A stretch of 64,000 nt of DNA, from positions 1-64,000 of the forward strand of contig CAWCPX010000015.1 of the NCBI GenBank assembly GCA_963797605.1, read 5' to 3'. The notes under the pieces are model-generated. The model saw nothing but the letters and a program-made list of their open reading frames with translations. It was not told where the DNA came from and did not search any database. Below, in pieces: positions 37,349 to 46,957 of the stretch (the stretch's first letter is position 1; each line of letters begins with the position of its first letter). The stretch comes from DASQPR01 sp963797605. GTDB taxonomy: Bacteria > Actinomycetota > Actinomycetes > Mycobacteriales > Micromonosporaceae. The position numbers were made by a program, and so were the translations under genes.

Positions 37349-37450
37349 CGACATCGAGATCTCCGGTGACGCGGCTCACCAGGCCATCGAGCATGCGGCG
37401 GTACGGGCACGGATGCGCAGCACCGAGCCACCGTGGCTTACGCTGCGCAC

Positions 37451-37768
37451 GTGTCCGACGACGCCAGCACCCCGCACACCGACAGCCCCACGCCGATCGC
37501 GCCCGGCTTGCCGGAGTTGACCCCGCTCGACCCGCCGACGGTGCCGTTCGCGATCGGCGGGATGATCTTGTGGGCGATCATCGGCCTGGTGTTGCTGCCG
37601 TTCCGGCACACGCTCGAAGATCACGGCCACTCGAACTGGCTCTGGATCTGCCTCGCCGGCTTCGTCGTCGGCTTCCCGGGGTTGTTGACGATGATCACGC
37701 ACGACCGCCATCGCCGGATCCGGCGAGCCGCCGCGCTTGGCAAAGCGGGCACCGGCGACATCGGCTAG
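37451..37768 (+). CDS. DUF2530 membrane protein
   Basis: A 105-residue protein from GTG 37451, with a Pro/Thr-rich N-terminus and two membrane helices (VPFAIGGMILWAIIGLVLLP and LWICLAGFVVGFPGLLTMI). The conserved TPLDPPTVPFAIGGMI region marks the DUF2530 family of actinobacteria. Function unknown. The basic end (DRHRRIRRAAALGK) should be cytosolic. OsmC follows 11 bases downstream. Confidence 0.82.
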   Translation: MSDDASTPHTDSPTPIAPGLPELTPLDPPTVPFAIGGMILWAIIGLVLLPFRHTLEDHGHSNWLWICLAGFVVGFPGLLTMITHDRHRRIRRAAALGKAGTGDIG

Positions 37769-37778
37769 CGTCTGGCGC

Positions 37779-38204
37779 ATGCCTACACGAACCTCATCAG
37801 CACAATGGCAAGGCACGCTCAAGGAAGGCTCCGGCACGATGCGGCTGGGGTCCGGAGCCTACGAAGGCTCCTACTCGTTCGTCTCCCGGTTTGAATCCGG
37901 CGACGGCACCAACCCGGAAGAGCTGATCGCGGCCGCCCACGCGGGCTGCTTCTCGATGGCGCTCTCCAACGCGCTGGGTCAGGCGGGATTCACGCCGACG
38001 TCGATCGCCACGAACGCCTCGGTGCATCTCGACCTCGGCCCGACCGGCTTCGGCATCGCCAAGATCGATCTCGACACGGTCGGTGACGTGCCGGGGATCA
38101 GCGCGGAGGAGTTCCAGAAGCTCGCAGAGTCGGCGAAGGCGAACTGCCCGGTCTCCAAGGCACTCGCGGCCGTCGAGATCACGCTGTCAGCCCGGCTCGC
38201 CTAG
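37779..38204 (+). CDS. OsmC-family peroxiredoxin
   Basis: A 141-residue thiol peroxidase that reduces organic hydroperoxides. The peroxidatic Cys is in AAHAGCFSMALSN and the resolving Cys in AKANCPVSKAL. The N-terminal QWQGTLKEGSGTMRLGSGA strand is typical. It follows DUF2530 by 11 bases. Its stop codon TAG is the last part of the CTAG that starts the MITE-like element at 38201. Confidence 0.88.
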   Translation: MPTRTSSAQWQGTLKEGSGTMRLGSGAYEGSYSFVSRFESGDGTNPEELIAAAHAGCFSMALSNALGQAGFTPTSIATNASVHLDLGPTGFGIAKIDLDTVGDVPGISAEEFQKLAESAKANCPVSKALAAVEITLSARLA

Positions 38205-38366
38205 GCCTGTCTCGAAGTCCGTTCGAGCGAACCGTGAGCCAGGCGCCGATCCGGCAAGGCTTCATCTTTGCCTGGATACCGGGTTTGTATCCAAGCAAAG
38301 ATCAAACGCCGTCGGTCGGTGTCTGAGTCACGGCGCAGCCGAACGGCAGCTTTGAGACAGGGCTAG
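38201..38366. mobile_element. MITE-like element, 166 bases with CTAG at both ends
   Basis: The left end CTAGGCCTGTCTCGAAG and the right end, read inverted, CTAGCCCTGTCTCAAAG agree at 15 of 17 positions. The match goes on inward with CCGTTCG and CCGTGA. Inside is a 16-base stem (38264-38279 with 38287-38302, one mismatch, 7-base loop). CTAG fits the 4-base target duplication (YTAR) of IS5-type insertion sequences. There is no transposase frame, so the element would be mobilised in trans. It sits between the convergent osmC and DUF3027 genes and could also act as a two-way terminator. Confidence 0.7.
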
Positions 38367-38370
38367 TCAG

Positions 38371-39144
38371 TCACTCCGGCTCGGTGACGGCCTCGACCTC
38401 TGCGTCGTCGTAGATGGTCGGGGCCTCATCGACCTCGACAACCGTCTCCACCAGCACCTCGGAATGCGCGCCGCAACCGTGGTCGCCGGAGACCGCGCGA
38501 CCGTCGTCGGGCGAATAGAGGTTGGCGCAGACGCCGAACAGGCCGCCCATCGAGCCGGCGAGCGGCAGGAAGAACCCGCACGACACGCATCGAGCGTTGG
38601 CCGGCGCGGCGAGCGTGATCGCGGCCTGCGGACCCTGATCGCCGTCGTACCACCGCTCGGCGGCATCGACGCGACCCTCACGGGACAGCACGCGTACGCG
38701 ACCGAGCCCCAGCTCCCACACGACATCGTCGACGGCCGGGTCGCCGCTCAGCAGGTAGCCCGGGACGAGCCGATCGTCGTCTGCCGGCGTCGGCATGAGG
38801 TCGCCCACGCCCAGGTCGCCCGGCTGCAACCGCTCGTTCCACGGGACCCAGTCGGGCGTGGTCAGCGCGTCGGGGCCGGGGAGCAGCACCGTCTCGGAAA
38901 CGGTGACGTGCTTGCTCCGGGGAGTGCGGGCAACCGTGACAGCCCAACGCCACCCGCGATAACCGGCCATGTCGCACTCGAAGTAGTGGGTGACGACACG
39001 CTCGCCCTCGGCTACGGCCTCGATGTAGGCACCGGCGACGTCTTCGGTCACGGCCGCGCGCGCCAGATCGACGGCGTCCGCACAGATCTGGTCGGGCTTG
39101 GCCCGGGCGGCGGCGGCGCGGGGAAGGGTCGTGGCACTGGTCAC
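38371..39144 (-). CDS. DUF3027 protein
   Basis: A conserved actinobacterial protein of about 257 residues. The N-terminal half has HYFECDMAGYRGWRWAVTVA and VPWNERLQPGDLGVGDLMPT. The C-terminal half has a Cys-rich segment CVSCGFFLPLAGSM...GVCANLYSP and DHGCGAHSE, which looks like a metal site. An acidic tail ends the protein. The start is GTG 39144, chosen because homologues begin near there; an in-frame ATG is at 39168. Role unknown. Confidence 0.85.
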   Translation of the reverse strand: MTSATTLPRAAAARAKPDQICADAVDLARAAVTEDVAGAYIEAVAEGERVVTHYFECDMAGYRGWRWAVTVARTPRSKHVTVSETVLLPGPDALTTPDWVPWNERLQPGDLGVGDLMPTPADDDRLVPGYLLSGDPAVDDVVWELGLGRVRVLSREGRVDAAERWYDGDQGPQAAITLAAPANARCVSCGFFLPLAGSMGGLFGVCANLYSPDDGRAVSGDHGCGAHSEVLVETVVEVDEAPTIYDDAEVEAVTEPE

Positions 39145-39278
39145 CCCGCCATTGTCCCCTATCGGCATTCACACCGACACATGGCCCGCCCAGCGCGGCG
39201 AGCCGTGGCGTAACGGACAGGCCGCTATCGACAGGACACCCGGTGCGCGATGTCGCACCCATGCGCCAGGATGGTGCC

Positions 39279-41038
39279 ATGCCGGTTTTGAACAGCGCGG
39301 GTCGCGCCGTTGGCACCACGATCAAGGGTGCCCGCTTGACAGCGCGCGGCGGCAATCGCGTCGGGCGCTGGGTCGGCCGAAATGTCGGTTCGATCCGCAG
39401 TCGGGGCGGCGGCGGCGAAGTCGGCATGATGCGGCTGCTCGACCTGCACGCCGCCTCGTGCGCCGGCGACACCCTGATCACCATGGGTCTGGCCGGCACC
39501 GTGTTCTTCAGCGTGCCCGTCGGTGAGGCGCGCGCCCGGGTCGCGCTCTACCTGCTCATCACGATGGCGCCGTTCGCGCTGCTCGCTCCGATCGTCGGTC
39601 CGCTGCTCGACCGTTTGCGCCACGGCCGGAGATACGCGCTGGCGGTCTCGATGCTCGGGCGCGCGTTCCTGGCGTGGGTGATCTCCGACTCATCTACACG
39701 ACTTCGCGCTCTACCCGGCCGCGTTCGGCGTGCTGGCGCTCTCCCGTGCCTACGGCGTGGCTCGCAGCGCCGCGGTGCCCCGGTTGCTGCCGCCCGGTCT
39801 CGGCCTGTCCGAAGCGGGTGCCCGCGCCTCGATCTTCGGCACGCTGGCCGGCGCCGCGGTCGCCCCGCTCGGCGTCGCCGCCTTCTGGATCGGGCCGCAA
39901 TGGCCGCTGCGGGTCGCCGCCGTCATCTTCGTGCTCGGCACCGTCGTGGCGCTGCGACTTCCGGCCAAGGCCGACTCTGCGCCACCCGAGGTGCTGCCAC
40001 GCGTCTTCAAGCTGCCGGGCCGCGACAGCGTCAAGGTTCTCTCCGGCCGGTTGATCGTCGCGGTGCTCTCCGGCAGCGCCGGGCTCCGCGCGATGTACGG
40101 GTTTCTCACCCTCTTCCTGGCCTTCTCGATCCGTTCCCACGACCTGACGACCAACCTGCTCGGCGCGAACCTCTCCCAGACCAAAGCGCTGGCGTTCGCC
40201 GTCGGCGCCCTGGGCGTCGGCACGTTCATCGCGACCGCGATCGGCAGCCGGTTGAAGATCCATCGGCCGACGCTATTGCAGGCCGGCGGCATCGTGGTGG
40301 TCGCGATCACGGCGACGGTGGCGGCGTTGCATTACAGCCTCGGGCTCGTCATCGTGCTGTGCCTGGCAACATCGATCGTCAGCGGTCTGGCGAAGCTCGC
40401 CGTCGACGCGACGATCCAGGAGCAGACCCCGGAAGAAGTCCGGGCCAGCGCGTTCGCCCACTCCGAGACGCTGCTGATGCTCGCGTGGGTGGCCGGTGGC
40501 GCGCTCGGTCTGCTTCCCTTCCCCGGCCGGGTCGGCCTCGGCATCGCCGCCGGCGGCGTCGCCCTCGCTCGCACTTCGGGCCGTCGTGGTGGCCGTGAAG
40601 CTGCGCCGTGATCGGCTGCGCGGCACGGTCTATAGCGAAGCCGGCACCGTCCAACTGATCCCGACGAGCGACGCCGCGACGATGGCCCACCCGCCAGCTA
40701 CCGTGCCGCAGCCGACCGCCGCACCCGCGCTCACCGGTCCGCCAGCGGCCCTCGTGACGACGGCCCCGACCTCGGCGGCTCCCGCCACGACCGTCGTCGC
40801 TCCCGCCCCCGGGTCGCCTCCGGCTGTGCCGACGACGCGCCAGGGTTCCCGGTGGAGTCGACGCCGGGCCGCCAACAGTGTGGTCAGCGGCGCGACGCCC
40901 GATCCCACGAAGGCACTGCCGAGCGCCGACGCTCCGCCCACGGCCGCCACCGTGCCCGCGACCGGGGATTCTGACCGCCCGAGTTACCACCTCTACCGGC
41001 CCACCTCCAGCGAGCATCCGACCGACGGTGCCACATGA
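39279..41038 (+). CDS. MFS transporter with long C-terminal tail, frameshifted
   Basis: Three frames join to about 585 residues. The first covers helices 1-3 (LLDLHAASCAGDTLITMG, RVALYLLITMAPFALLAP), the second the rest of the membrane part (FGTLAGAAVAPLGVAAF, GLRAMYGFLTLFLAFS, AFAHSETLLMLAWVAGG), and the third a basic stretch VVVAVKLRRDRLRG and a 140-residue Pro/Ala/Thr-rich tail ending YHLYRPTSSEHPTDGAT. Shifts are near 39690 and 40575. The tail with its YHLYRP ending recurs in actinobacterial MFS proteins. It precedes the menaquinone genes. Substrate unknown. Confidence 0.75.
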
Positions 41039-41048
41039 GGCCGCGCGC

Positions 41049-41736
41049 GTGACCCGCATCCTCGTCGTCACGGCCGTCGCCGCCGAACGTGACGCCGTGC
41101 TCGCCGGCCTCGGTCCGGTCGGACGCACCGTCGGGCACGGCGCGTCACAGCGGGCGACGGGCGTTGACGTCATCGCGGCCGGGGTCGGTCCCTCGGCCGC
41201 CGCGGCAGGCACCGCAGCCACGTTGGCAGCCGGTCTCGGGGGCGGCTGGCCGTACCATCGGGTGATCTGTCTGGGCATTGGCGGTGGATTTGCCGGCCGG
41301 GCCGCGATCGGCGAGGTCGTCGTCGGCCACCCGGAGCGTCGCCGCCGACCTGGGCGCCGAATCGCCCGAGGGGTTTCTGCCGGTCGGAGACCCTCGGTTT
41401 CGGTCGCAACGGCTACGAGACCGATAAGCGGGCTGTTCGACGAGCTGCTCGCCGGGCCTGCCCGAAGCCCGTGCGGGGGCGATCCTGACCGTGTCCACCG
41501 TCACCGGCAGTGCGCGACGTGCCGAAGATCTCGTCGTGGCGCATCCCGACGCCGCGGCCGAAGCGATGGAGGGTTACGGTGCCGCGACCGCCGCCGACCT
41601 CTTCGAGGTGCCGTTTGCCGAGGTGAGGGCGATCTCCAATCTGGTCGGCCCACGTGACCGGGCCGCGTGGCGCATCGGCGAAGCGCTGGCGGCGCTGTCG
41701 GCGGTCGGAGCCGTGGTCGGTACGTTGGAGGTGTGA
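41049..41736 (+). CDS. mqnB: Futalosine hydrolase, frameshifted
   Basis: A nucleoside phosphorylase-like enzyme that removes adenine from futalosine in the alternative menaquinone pathway. It reads RILVVTAVAAERDAVLAGLG, then the glycine-rich CLGIGGGFAGRAAIGEVVVG, and after frame changes near 41335 and 41470 the end GYGAATAADLFEVPFAEVRAI with ISNLVGPRDR. About 228 residues. The GTG start is at 41049, and the TGA overlaps the mqnD start (GTGA). Coupling to mqnD supports the call strongly. Confidence 0.88.
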
Positions 41737-42572
41737 GCCTCTCCCTCGCCTTCTCCCCCTGCCCGAACGACACCTTCACGTTCCACGCGCTCGTGCACGG
41801 GCAGGTCGCCGGTGCGCCTGAGTTCGACGTGACCTACGCCGACGTCGACGTGACCAACACAGCCGCGCTTGACGGCCGGTTCGACCTGGTCAAGGTCAGT
41901 TACGCGGCGCTGCCGTGGCTGCTGGACGACTACGCGCTACTGCCGTGCGGCGGTGCGCTCGGCCGGGGCTGCGGACCGCTCGTGCTCGTCCGCGATGCCG
42001 ACGGTCCAACCGGACCCGAGTCACTGGTGGGCAAGACCGTCGCGGTGCCCGGCGACCGGACGACCGCCTACCTGCTCTTCCGGCTGTGGGCGCGCGAGGT
42101 CGAGGCACCGAAGATCGAGGTGGTGCCGTTCCACGAGATCATGCCGGGCGTGGCCGAGGGGCGATTCGACGCCGGTCTGGTGATCCACGAGGCTCGGTTC
42201 ACCTACCCGCGGTTCGGCCTGACCGCGCTCGTCGACCTGGGCGAATGGTGGGAGCAAGACACCGGTCTGCCGATCCCGCTCGGTGCGATCCTGGCCCGCC
42301 GCGGTCGGGTCGACGCCGCCGAAGCGACCGCGTGGATCCGTGATTCGGTGCGACAGGCCTGGGCGAACCCGGCCGCGAGCGAGCCCTACGTGCTCGCGCA
42401 CGCGCAGGAGATGGAGAGCGACGTCGTCGGCGCAGCACATCGGCCTCTACGTCAACGACTTCACCGAAGAGCTGGGCGACGACGGCTACGCCGCGATCCG
42501 GTCACTCCTCGACCGGGCCGCGTCGCTGGGCCTCGTGCCGCCGATTGCCGCCGGCCGAGCTGGAAGGTCTAG
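41733..42572 (+). CDS. mqnD: 1,4-dihydroxy-6-naphthoate synthase, frameshifted
   Basis: The enzyme converts cyclic dehypoxanthine futalosine to 1,4-dihydroxy-6-naphthoate. The N-terminus has the family signature SLAFSPCPNDTFTFHALVHG, followed by VKVSYAALPWLLDDYALLP and FDAGLVIHEARFTYPRFGL, with the catalytic His in VIHEARF. The frame shifts near 42430 (VLAHAQEME to HIGLYVNDFTEELGD). The last few codons are uncertain; TAG at 42572 is the best stop. It overlaps the minus-strand cold-shock gene by a few bases. Other menaquinone genes are not in the window. Confidence 0.9.
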   Translation: MSLSLAFSPCPNDTFTFHALVHGQVAGAPEFDVTYADVDVTNTAALDGRFDLVKVSYAALPWLLDDYALLPCGGALGRGCGPLVLVRDADGPTGPESLVGKTVAVPGDRTTAYLLFRLWAREVEAPKIEVVPFHEIMPGVAEGRFDAGLVIHEARFTYPRFGLTALVDLGEWWEQDTGLPIPLGAILARRGRVDAAEATAWIRDSVRQAWANPAASEPYVLAHAQEMESDVVGAAHRPLRQRLHRRAGRRRLRRDPVTPRPGRVAGPRAADCRRPSWKV

Positions 42573-42979
42573 ACCTCAAGCTCCCGGGCGACGGCGTGCA
42601 TGAGTTCGGCGATCGTCTTCGCGGTCTTCTTGTCCGGGTAGCGGCCCCGCTGCAGGTCGGGCATCAGCTTCGACTCGAGCACCTTGATCATGTCTTCGAT
42701 CAGGCCGTGCAGCTCCTCGGCCGGGCGGCGGCGCAGCTCGGCGACGGACGCCGGCGCTTCGAGCACCTTGAGCGCGAGCGCCTGGTTGCCCTTGCGGCTC
42801 TCGACCACGCTGAAGTCGACCCGCTGACCTGGCGCGAGCTCCGCGACGCCGTCGGGAAGGGCGGCCTTGTGCACAAACACGTCGCCGCCATCGTCACGGG
42901 TGACAAAGCCGAAGCCCTTCTCCGTGTCGTACCACTTCACTCGGCCCGTCGGCACCGCTACCCCATCCGCGTTGATCAT
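42569..42979 (-). CDS. Cold-shock-domain protein with C-terminal extension
   Basis: The first half is a cold-shock domain (GRVKWYDTEKGFGFVTRDDG, with RNP1 KGFGFV and RNP2 DVFVHK). About 60 further residues follow, with RRRPAEELHGLIEDMIKVLE and DLQRGRYPDKKTAKTIAEL. This two-part design is typical of a conserved actinobacterial protein longer than CspA. It is expected to bind single-stranded nucleic acid. The start is ATG 42979, though a GTG seven codons in is possible. Confidence 0.83.
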   Translation of the reverse strand: MINADGVAVPTGRVKWYDTEKGFGFVTRDDGGDVFVHKAALPDGVAELAPGQRVDFSVVESRKGNQALALKVLEAPASVAELRRRPAEELHGLIEDMIKVLESKLMPDLQRGRYPDKKTAKTIAELMHAVARELEV

Positions 42980-43053
42980 CGTTCGAAAGATCATGTCGCT
43001 CGCGACATCAAGGCTAGCGACTCGAAGACTCGGGCCCAAGTGGTTTCGATGAG

Positions 43054-43078
43054 AGAGACCGGTCCATTGCCGGTCTCT
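43054..43078. terminator. Hairpin between cold-shock and HAD genes
   Basis: AGAGACCGG (43054-43062) pairs with CCGGTCTCT (43070-43078) around a 7-base loop. It lies 15 bases after the HAD stop on the minus strand. There is no T-run, so the terminator role is provisional. Confidence 0.5.
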
Positions 43079-43092
43079 TCCCAGTCCAGTCC

Positions 43093-43718
43093 TCAGTCCA
43101 GGAAATCGGTCAACCACGCCCGTAAGGCGCCGAGGTCGCGCAGCACCACGTCGGCGCCGGCCGCGACGAGGTCGGCCTCGGAACATGGGCCGGTCGGCGA
43201 CGCCGACGGCGACAACCTCACCGGCTGCCTTCGCCGCGATCATGTCCGCCGTGTAGTCGCCCACATAGACCGTCACGTCGTGTTTTCGCAGCGCGTCCCG
43301 CTTCCCGTCGCCGAACGCCCAGCCTTCGAGTTCGTCGGCGTGGACGCCCAGGTGCTCGAGGTGCTGAGCCGCGTTCCACGCCGCCTTGGCGGTGATCACG
43401 ACGACTCGGCCGCCGGCCGCGCGCACCGCCGCGATCGCGTCGGCCGCGCCCGGCATCAGCGGGAACCAGGTCGATCGCGAGGGTCGGGTAGAGCTCCCGG
43501 TAGCGGTCGGCCATCGTCTCGACCTGGTCGGCCGGAAACCACAGCTCGAGTTCCTGGTTGAGTGGCGGCCCGAGCCGGCTCACCGCCGCGTCGGCATCGA
43601 TGAAGACGCCCGTCTCGGCGGACAGCGCACGCAACACGGCGGCGATGCCCGGCCGCGAGTCGATCAGCGTCATGTCGAGATCGAAGCCGACCGTCAGAAC
43701 CGGCCTCGCTGCGGTCAC
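43093..43718 (-). CDS. HAD-family hydrolase, frameshifted
   Basis: A phosphatase-like protein of about 208 residues starting GTG 43718. It has HAD motif I (TVGFDLDMTLIDSRPG), motif II with Thr in VVVITAKAAW, and motif III/IV in VTVYVGDYTADMIAAKAAG. The frame shifts near 43455 and near 43185; the last frame ends DLGALRAWLTDFLD at 43093. Its start overlaps the stop of a small upstream gene. The substrate is not predictable; phosphoglycolate-type phosphatases are the closest in wording. Confidence 0.8.
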
Positions 43719-43927
43719 AGGTGCTGCGGCGCCGCGTCGGGGTGCGGGTGTACGTAGGTCAGCTCGGAGATCGGCATCGGGAAGACGAGATCGTCACCGA
43801 ACGGCGAGGCCGCGCCGGCCCGGTCGAAGGTCAGCTCGGTCAACGGCAGCTTGCCCTCGGCCACCACCTGGGCACGTGACCGCACGACAGGCAGCCGATC
43901 ATCGTTGTGCTTGGTCGTCGACGCCAT
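43715..43927 (-). CDS. Small conserved hypothetical (70 residues)
   Basis: A 70-residue protein starting ATG 43927 after GGAGGAGCG, which is a strong ribosome-binding site. It reads RAQVVAEGKLPLTELTFDRA and VFPMPISELTYVHPHP. I recognise it as a recurring actinobacterial small protein of unknown function. Its stop overlaps the HAD start, so the two are coupled. Confidence 0.62.
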   Translation of the reverse strand: MASTTKHNDDRLPVVRSRAQVVAEGKLPLTELTFDRAGAASPFGDDLVFPMPISELTYVHPHPDAAPQHL

Positions 43928-44114
43928 GGTGCGCTCCTCCATCTGAAGCCGAATGCTGCAAGTGTTCCACACCGCCTCCGGCCGCCCGCCGCCCACCACA
44001 ACCGACCGATCTTGCCAACAAACATGATCAAACGCACCGGGCGATCACGCTAACGGAACTCGGACCGTCGTCGCGTCGGCAAATGTCGGTCCGGCCGGAT
44101 AGCGTTGTACGACG

Positions 44115-46591
44115 ATGACCAGCTCTCTGACCGACCACCTGCGCGCGTTACCCGACGACGCGCTGGCCGCGCTTCCTGGCTCGACGTCCTGACCTGCTCA
44201 CGCCGCAGCCCAGCGACATCACCGCCCTGGCCGCCCGCGCTCAGTCCCGCGTGTCGGTCGCCCGCGCGCTCGAAGGCCTCGACCTGTTCACGCTCGAGAT
44301 CCTCGACGCGCTGCCGGCTCAGCCGCGCCTCGATCGACGTCGAGCCGGGCACGACCTCGACCGAAGCCGTCGTGGCCTGGGCCGCCCCGGCCGACGCCGA
44401 CCGCGGTGCGGGCAGCGCTCGCGCGGCTGACGGACCTGTTCATCGTGTACGGAACTGCGAGCGAGCCTGCAGATCGTCGCGAGCGTCGACGAGATCTGCT
44501 CGCCGTACCCGGCCGGTCTCGGGCACCCGGCCGAGCTGCTCGACCCCGACGCCGCCGCGCTCGCCGCCGATGCCGCCGGGCTGCGCCGCACGCTCCTGGC
44601 CGCCTCGCCGGCCAGCCGGGCCGTGCTCGACCGACTGGCCGCCGGGCCACCGATCGGCACCGTGTCCCGCGAGGCGATCACCGATCCGGAATCGCCCGTC
44701 GGCGCGCTGGTCGCCAGCCATCTGCTCGTGGCGACCGACTGCCGACACCGTCGAGCTGCCCCGCGAGGTCGCGTTCGCGCTGCGCCGGGACGGCCGGCTC
44801 GGCACGCTGCACCCGAAGCCGCCCGTGGGCGCCGAGACGCGTCCCGACCGATCAAGGCCATCGACTCGGCCGGCGCCGGGCAGGTGATGGAGGTCGTCCG
44901 GCAGACCGAGAGCCTGCTGGAATCGCTCGCCGAGGAATCCGCCGGATCACTGCGTACCGGTGGCATCGGTGTCCGTGATCTTCGCCGGCTGGCCCGAGCT
45001 GCCGACGTGCCGGAGCCGGCCGCTGCCGTGCTCGTCGAGGTCGCCGCGACCGCCGGACTGATCGGCGAGGCCGACGCCGGCGCGCTGGCCGGTGGCGCTC
45101 GGGCGGCCGGCGAGATCCGGTTCCTGACGACCCTCGCCTACGAGCAGTGGGTGGCCGCATCGACCGCCAACCGCTGGGCCCGGCTGACGCGCGCGTGGCT
45201 CGTCATGAACCGCCAGCCCGGGCTCATCGGCCGCCGCACGAACGCGACCGGTCCCGCCACGCCGCGCCGGTCCACCGCCAGCGACCGGGACCGCCCGGTC
45301 AGCGTGCTCGGCCCCGAACTCGAACGCACCGGAGCCCCCCGGCTGCGAGCGGCGGTGCTCGGCGTCCTCGCCGACCTGCCGCCGGGAGCGACGCCGTCGG
45401 TCGCCGAGGTGCTGGAAGCGCTGCACTGGCGGGCGCCGCGCCGCTCGCCATGGCAGCCGGGCGCGGGCGAGACGGCCGCGACCGAGCCGGTCCGGTGGAC
45501 CCTCGCCGAAGCCGCGCAACTCGGTCTGACCGGGCTCGGCGGGCTCACCGACTACGGCCGGATGCTGCTCGCGGAGGCGGTCGCGGCCGGCACGCAGGAC
45601 CCCGACGATGATCCGCTCGGCCTCAGCCGGCCCGACACCGCGCCCGCGTCACCGGCGGTCGGCGTCCTGGACGCGCTGCTCCCGGCGCCCGTCGACCACA
45701 TGCTCATCCAGGCCGACCTGACCGTGGTCGTGCCCGGGCCGCCGGAGCCGGATCTCGCCGCCGAACTGGCGATCGTCGCCGAGCGCGAGTCGGCCGGGGG
45801 CGCGTCCGTCTACCGGGTCACACCGGAACGCATCCGGTACGCGCTCGACACCGGCTACAGCGCCGGCGAGCTGCAGAAACTGTTCGCGAAGCGGTCCCGG
45901 ACCGGCGTACCGCAATCGCTGACCTACCTCATCGACGACACCGCTCGGCGTCACGGCGGCCTGCGGCTGGGTGCGGCTGGCTGCTACCTGCGCAGCGAAG
46001 ACGCGGCGCTGCTGGCCGAGATCGCGGCCGACGCGCGGCTCGACCGACCTGTCGCTGCGGGCGCTGGCGCCGACCGTGCTCGTGTCGCCGTTCCTCGTCG
46101 GCCGGGCCATGACCGCGCTCCGCGATGCCGGTTTCGCGCCGGTGCAGGAGGACGCGGGCGGTGCCATCGTCGTCGGGCGCCCACGCGCCGTTCCGGGCCC
46201 AGCCGACGACGCCGGGCACGTCGATGCCGGCGTTCGTGGACAGCAGCCGCGCGCTCACGCCGGCTCGGCTCGCCGCCGCGGTCGAGGCGCTTCGTGCCGG
46301 TGACTCGGCGGCTCGATCCGCGCCGCCGGGCGCCGGTCGACGGTCCGCACGGCCGACAGTGGCGTGACCGCCGCCCAGGCGCACACGCAGGCGATGGCCG
46401 TGCTGCAACAGGCGATCCGGGACAAAGCGAGGGTCTGGGTGGGTTACGTCGACGCGCATGGCGCGACCGCGTCACGGCTGCTGCGACCGGTCTCGATCGG
46501 CGCCGGCTATCTGCGGGCCGAGGACGAGCGCACGGAGATGCTGCACACGTTCGCGCTGCACCGCATCACGGCGGCGGTCGTCGACGATTAG
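44115..46591 (+). CDS. Helicase-associated (XPB-partner) protein, several frameshifts
   Basis: The N-terminus MTSSLTDHLRALPDDALAAL and SRVSVARALEGLDLFTLEIL look like an HTH/helicase-associated domain without an ATPase motor. The middle (GVLDALLPAPVDHMLIQADLTVVVPGPPEPDLAAEL and the segments around RIRYALDTGYSAGELQKLF) and the end (DKARVWVGYVDAHGATASR, RLLRPVSIGAGYLRAED) match the large protein often encoded next to XPB in actinobacteria. The last part resembles a WYL domain. Frame changes occur near 44190, 44330, 44400-44460, 44520, 44740, 44840, 46040 and 46200-46360, so details are uncertain. About 825 residues when rejoined. Confidence 0.7.
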
Positions 46592-46957
46592 CGCGCGCCC
46601 TCAGCGGTGCCGGGCGGGTCGCTCGCTCCCGTGTGCCGCGGCGGGGGCGGACGCGCCCCCAAACGCGCCCGCCCCTCGGTGCCACGGCCCCGAACGCATG
46701 CGCCCTGGCACCGCTGCCCGGCGCGGAGGATGGTGTGCGGATCGACATGCGGCGACACGCCGAGCGGACATCCTCTTCACCGTGCATTAGGTAAGACGCT
46801 GTACAGATGAGAAAGGTTGCTACGAGTTTCCGGACCCATTCGTTCGGCCATCACATAGAACCGGACGGCCGGTCTGATACCTCCGGAGGGTCGGACCCCC
46901 GTGCGACACTGGGAGACTGCGGAAGCAACCCCCAGCAACGCACCGAAAGGTACCGAG
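46592..46957. other. 366-base gap before XPB
   Basis: The left part (46640-46690) is very GC-rich and has an inverted repeat, GGGGGCG with CGCCCCC, that may end the upstream transcript. The right part holds the XPB promoter and the ribosome-binding site GAAAGG. I see no gene here. Confidence 0.5.
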
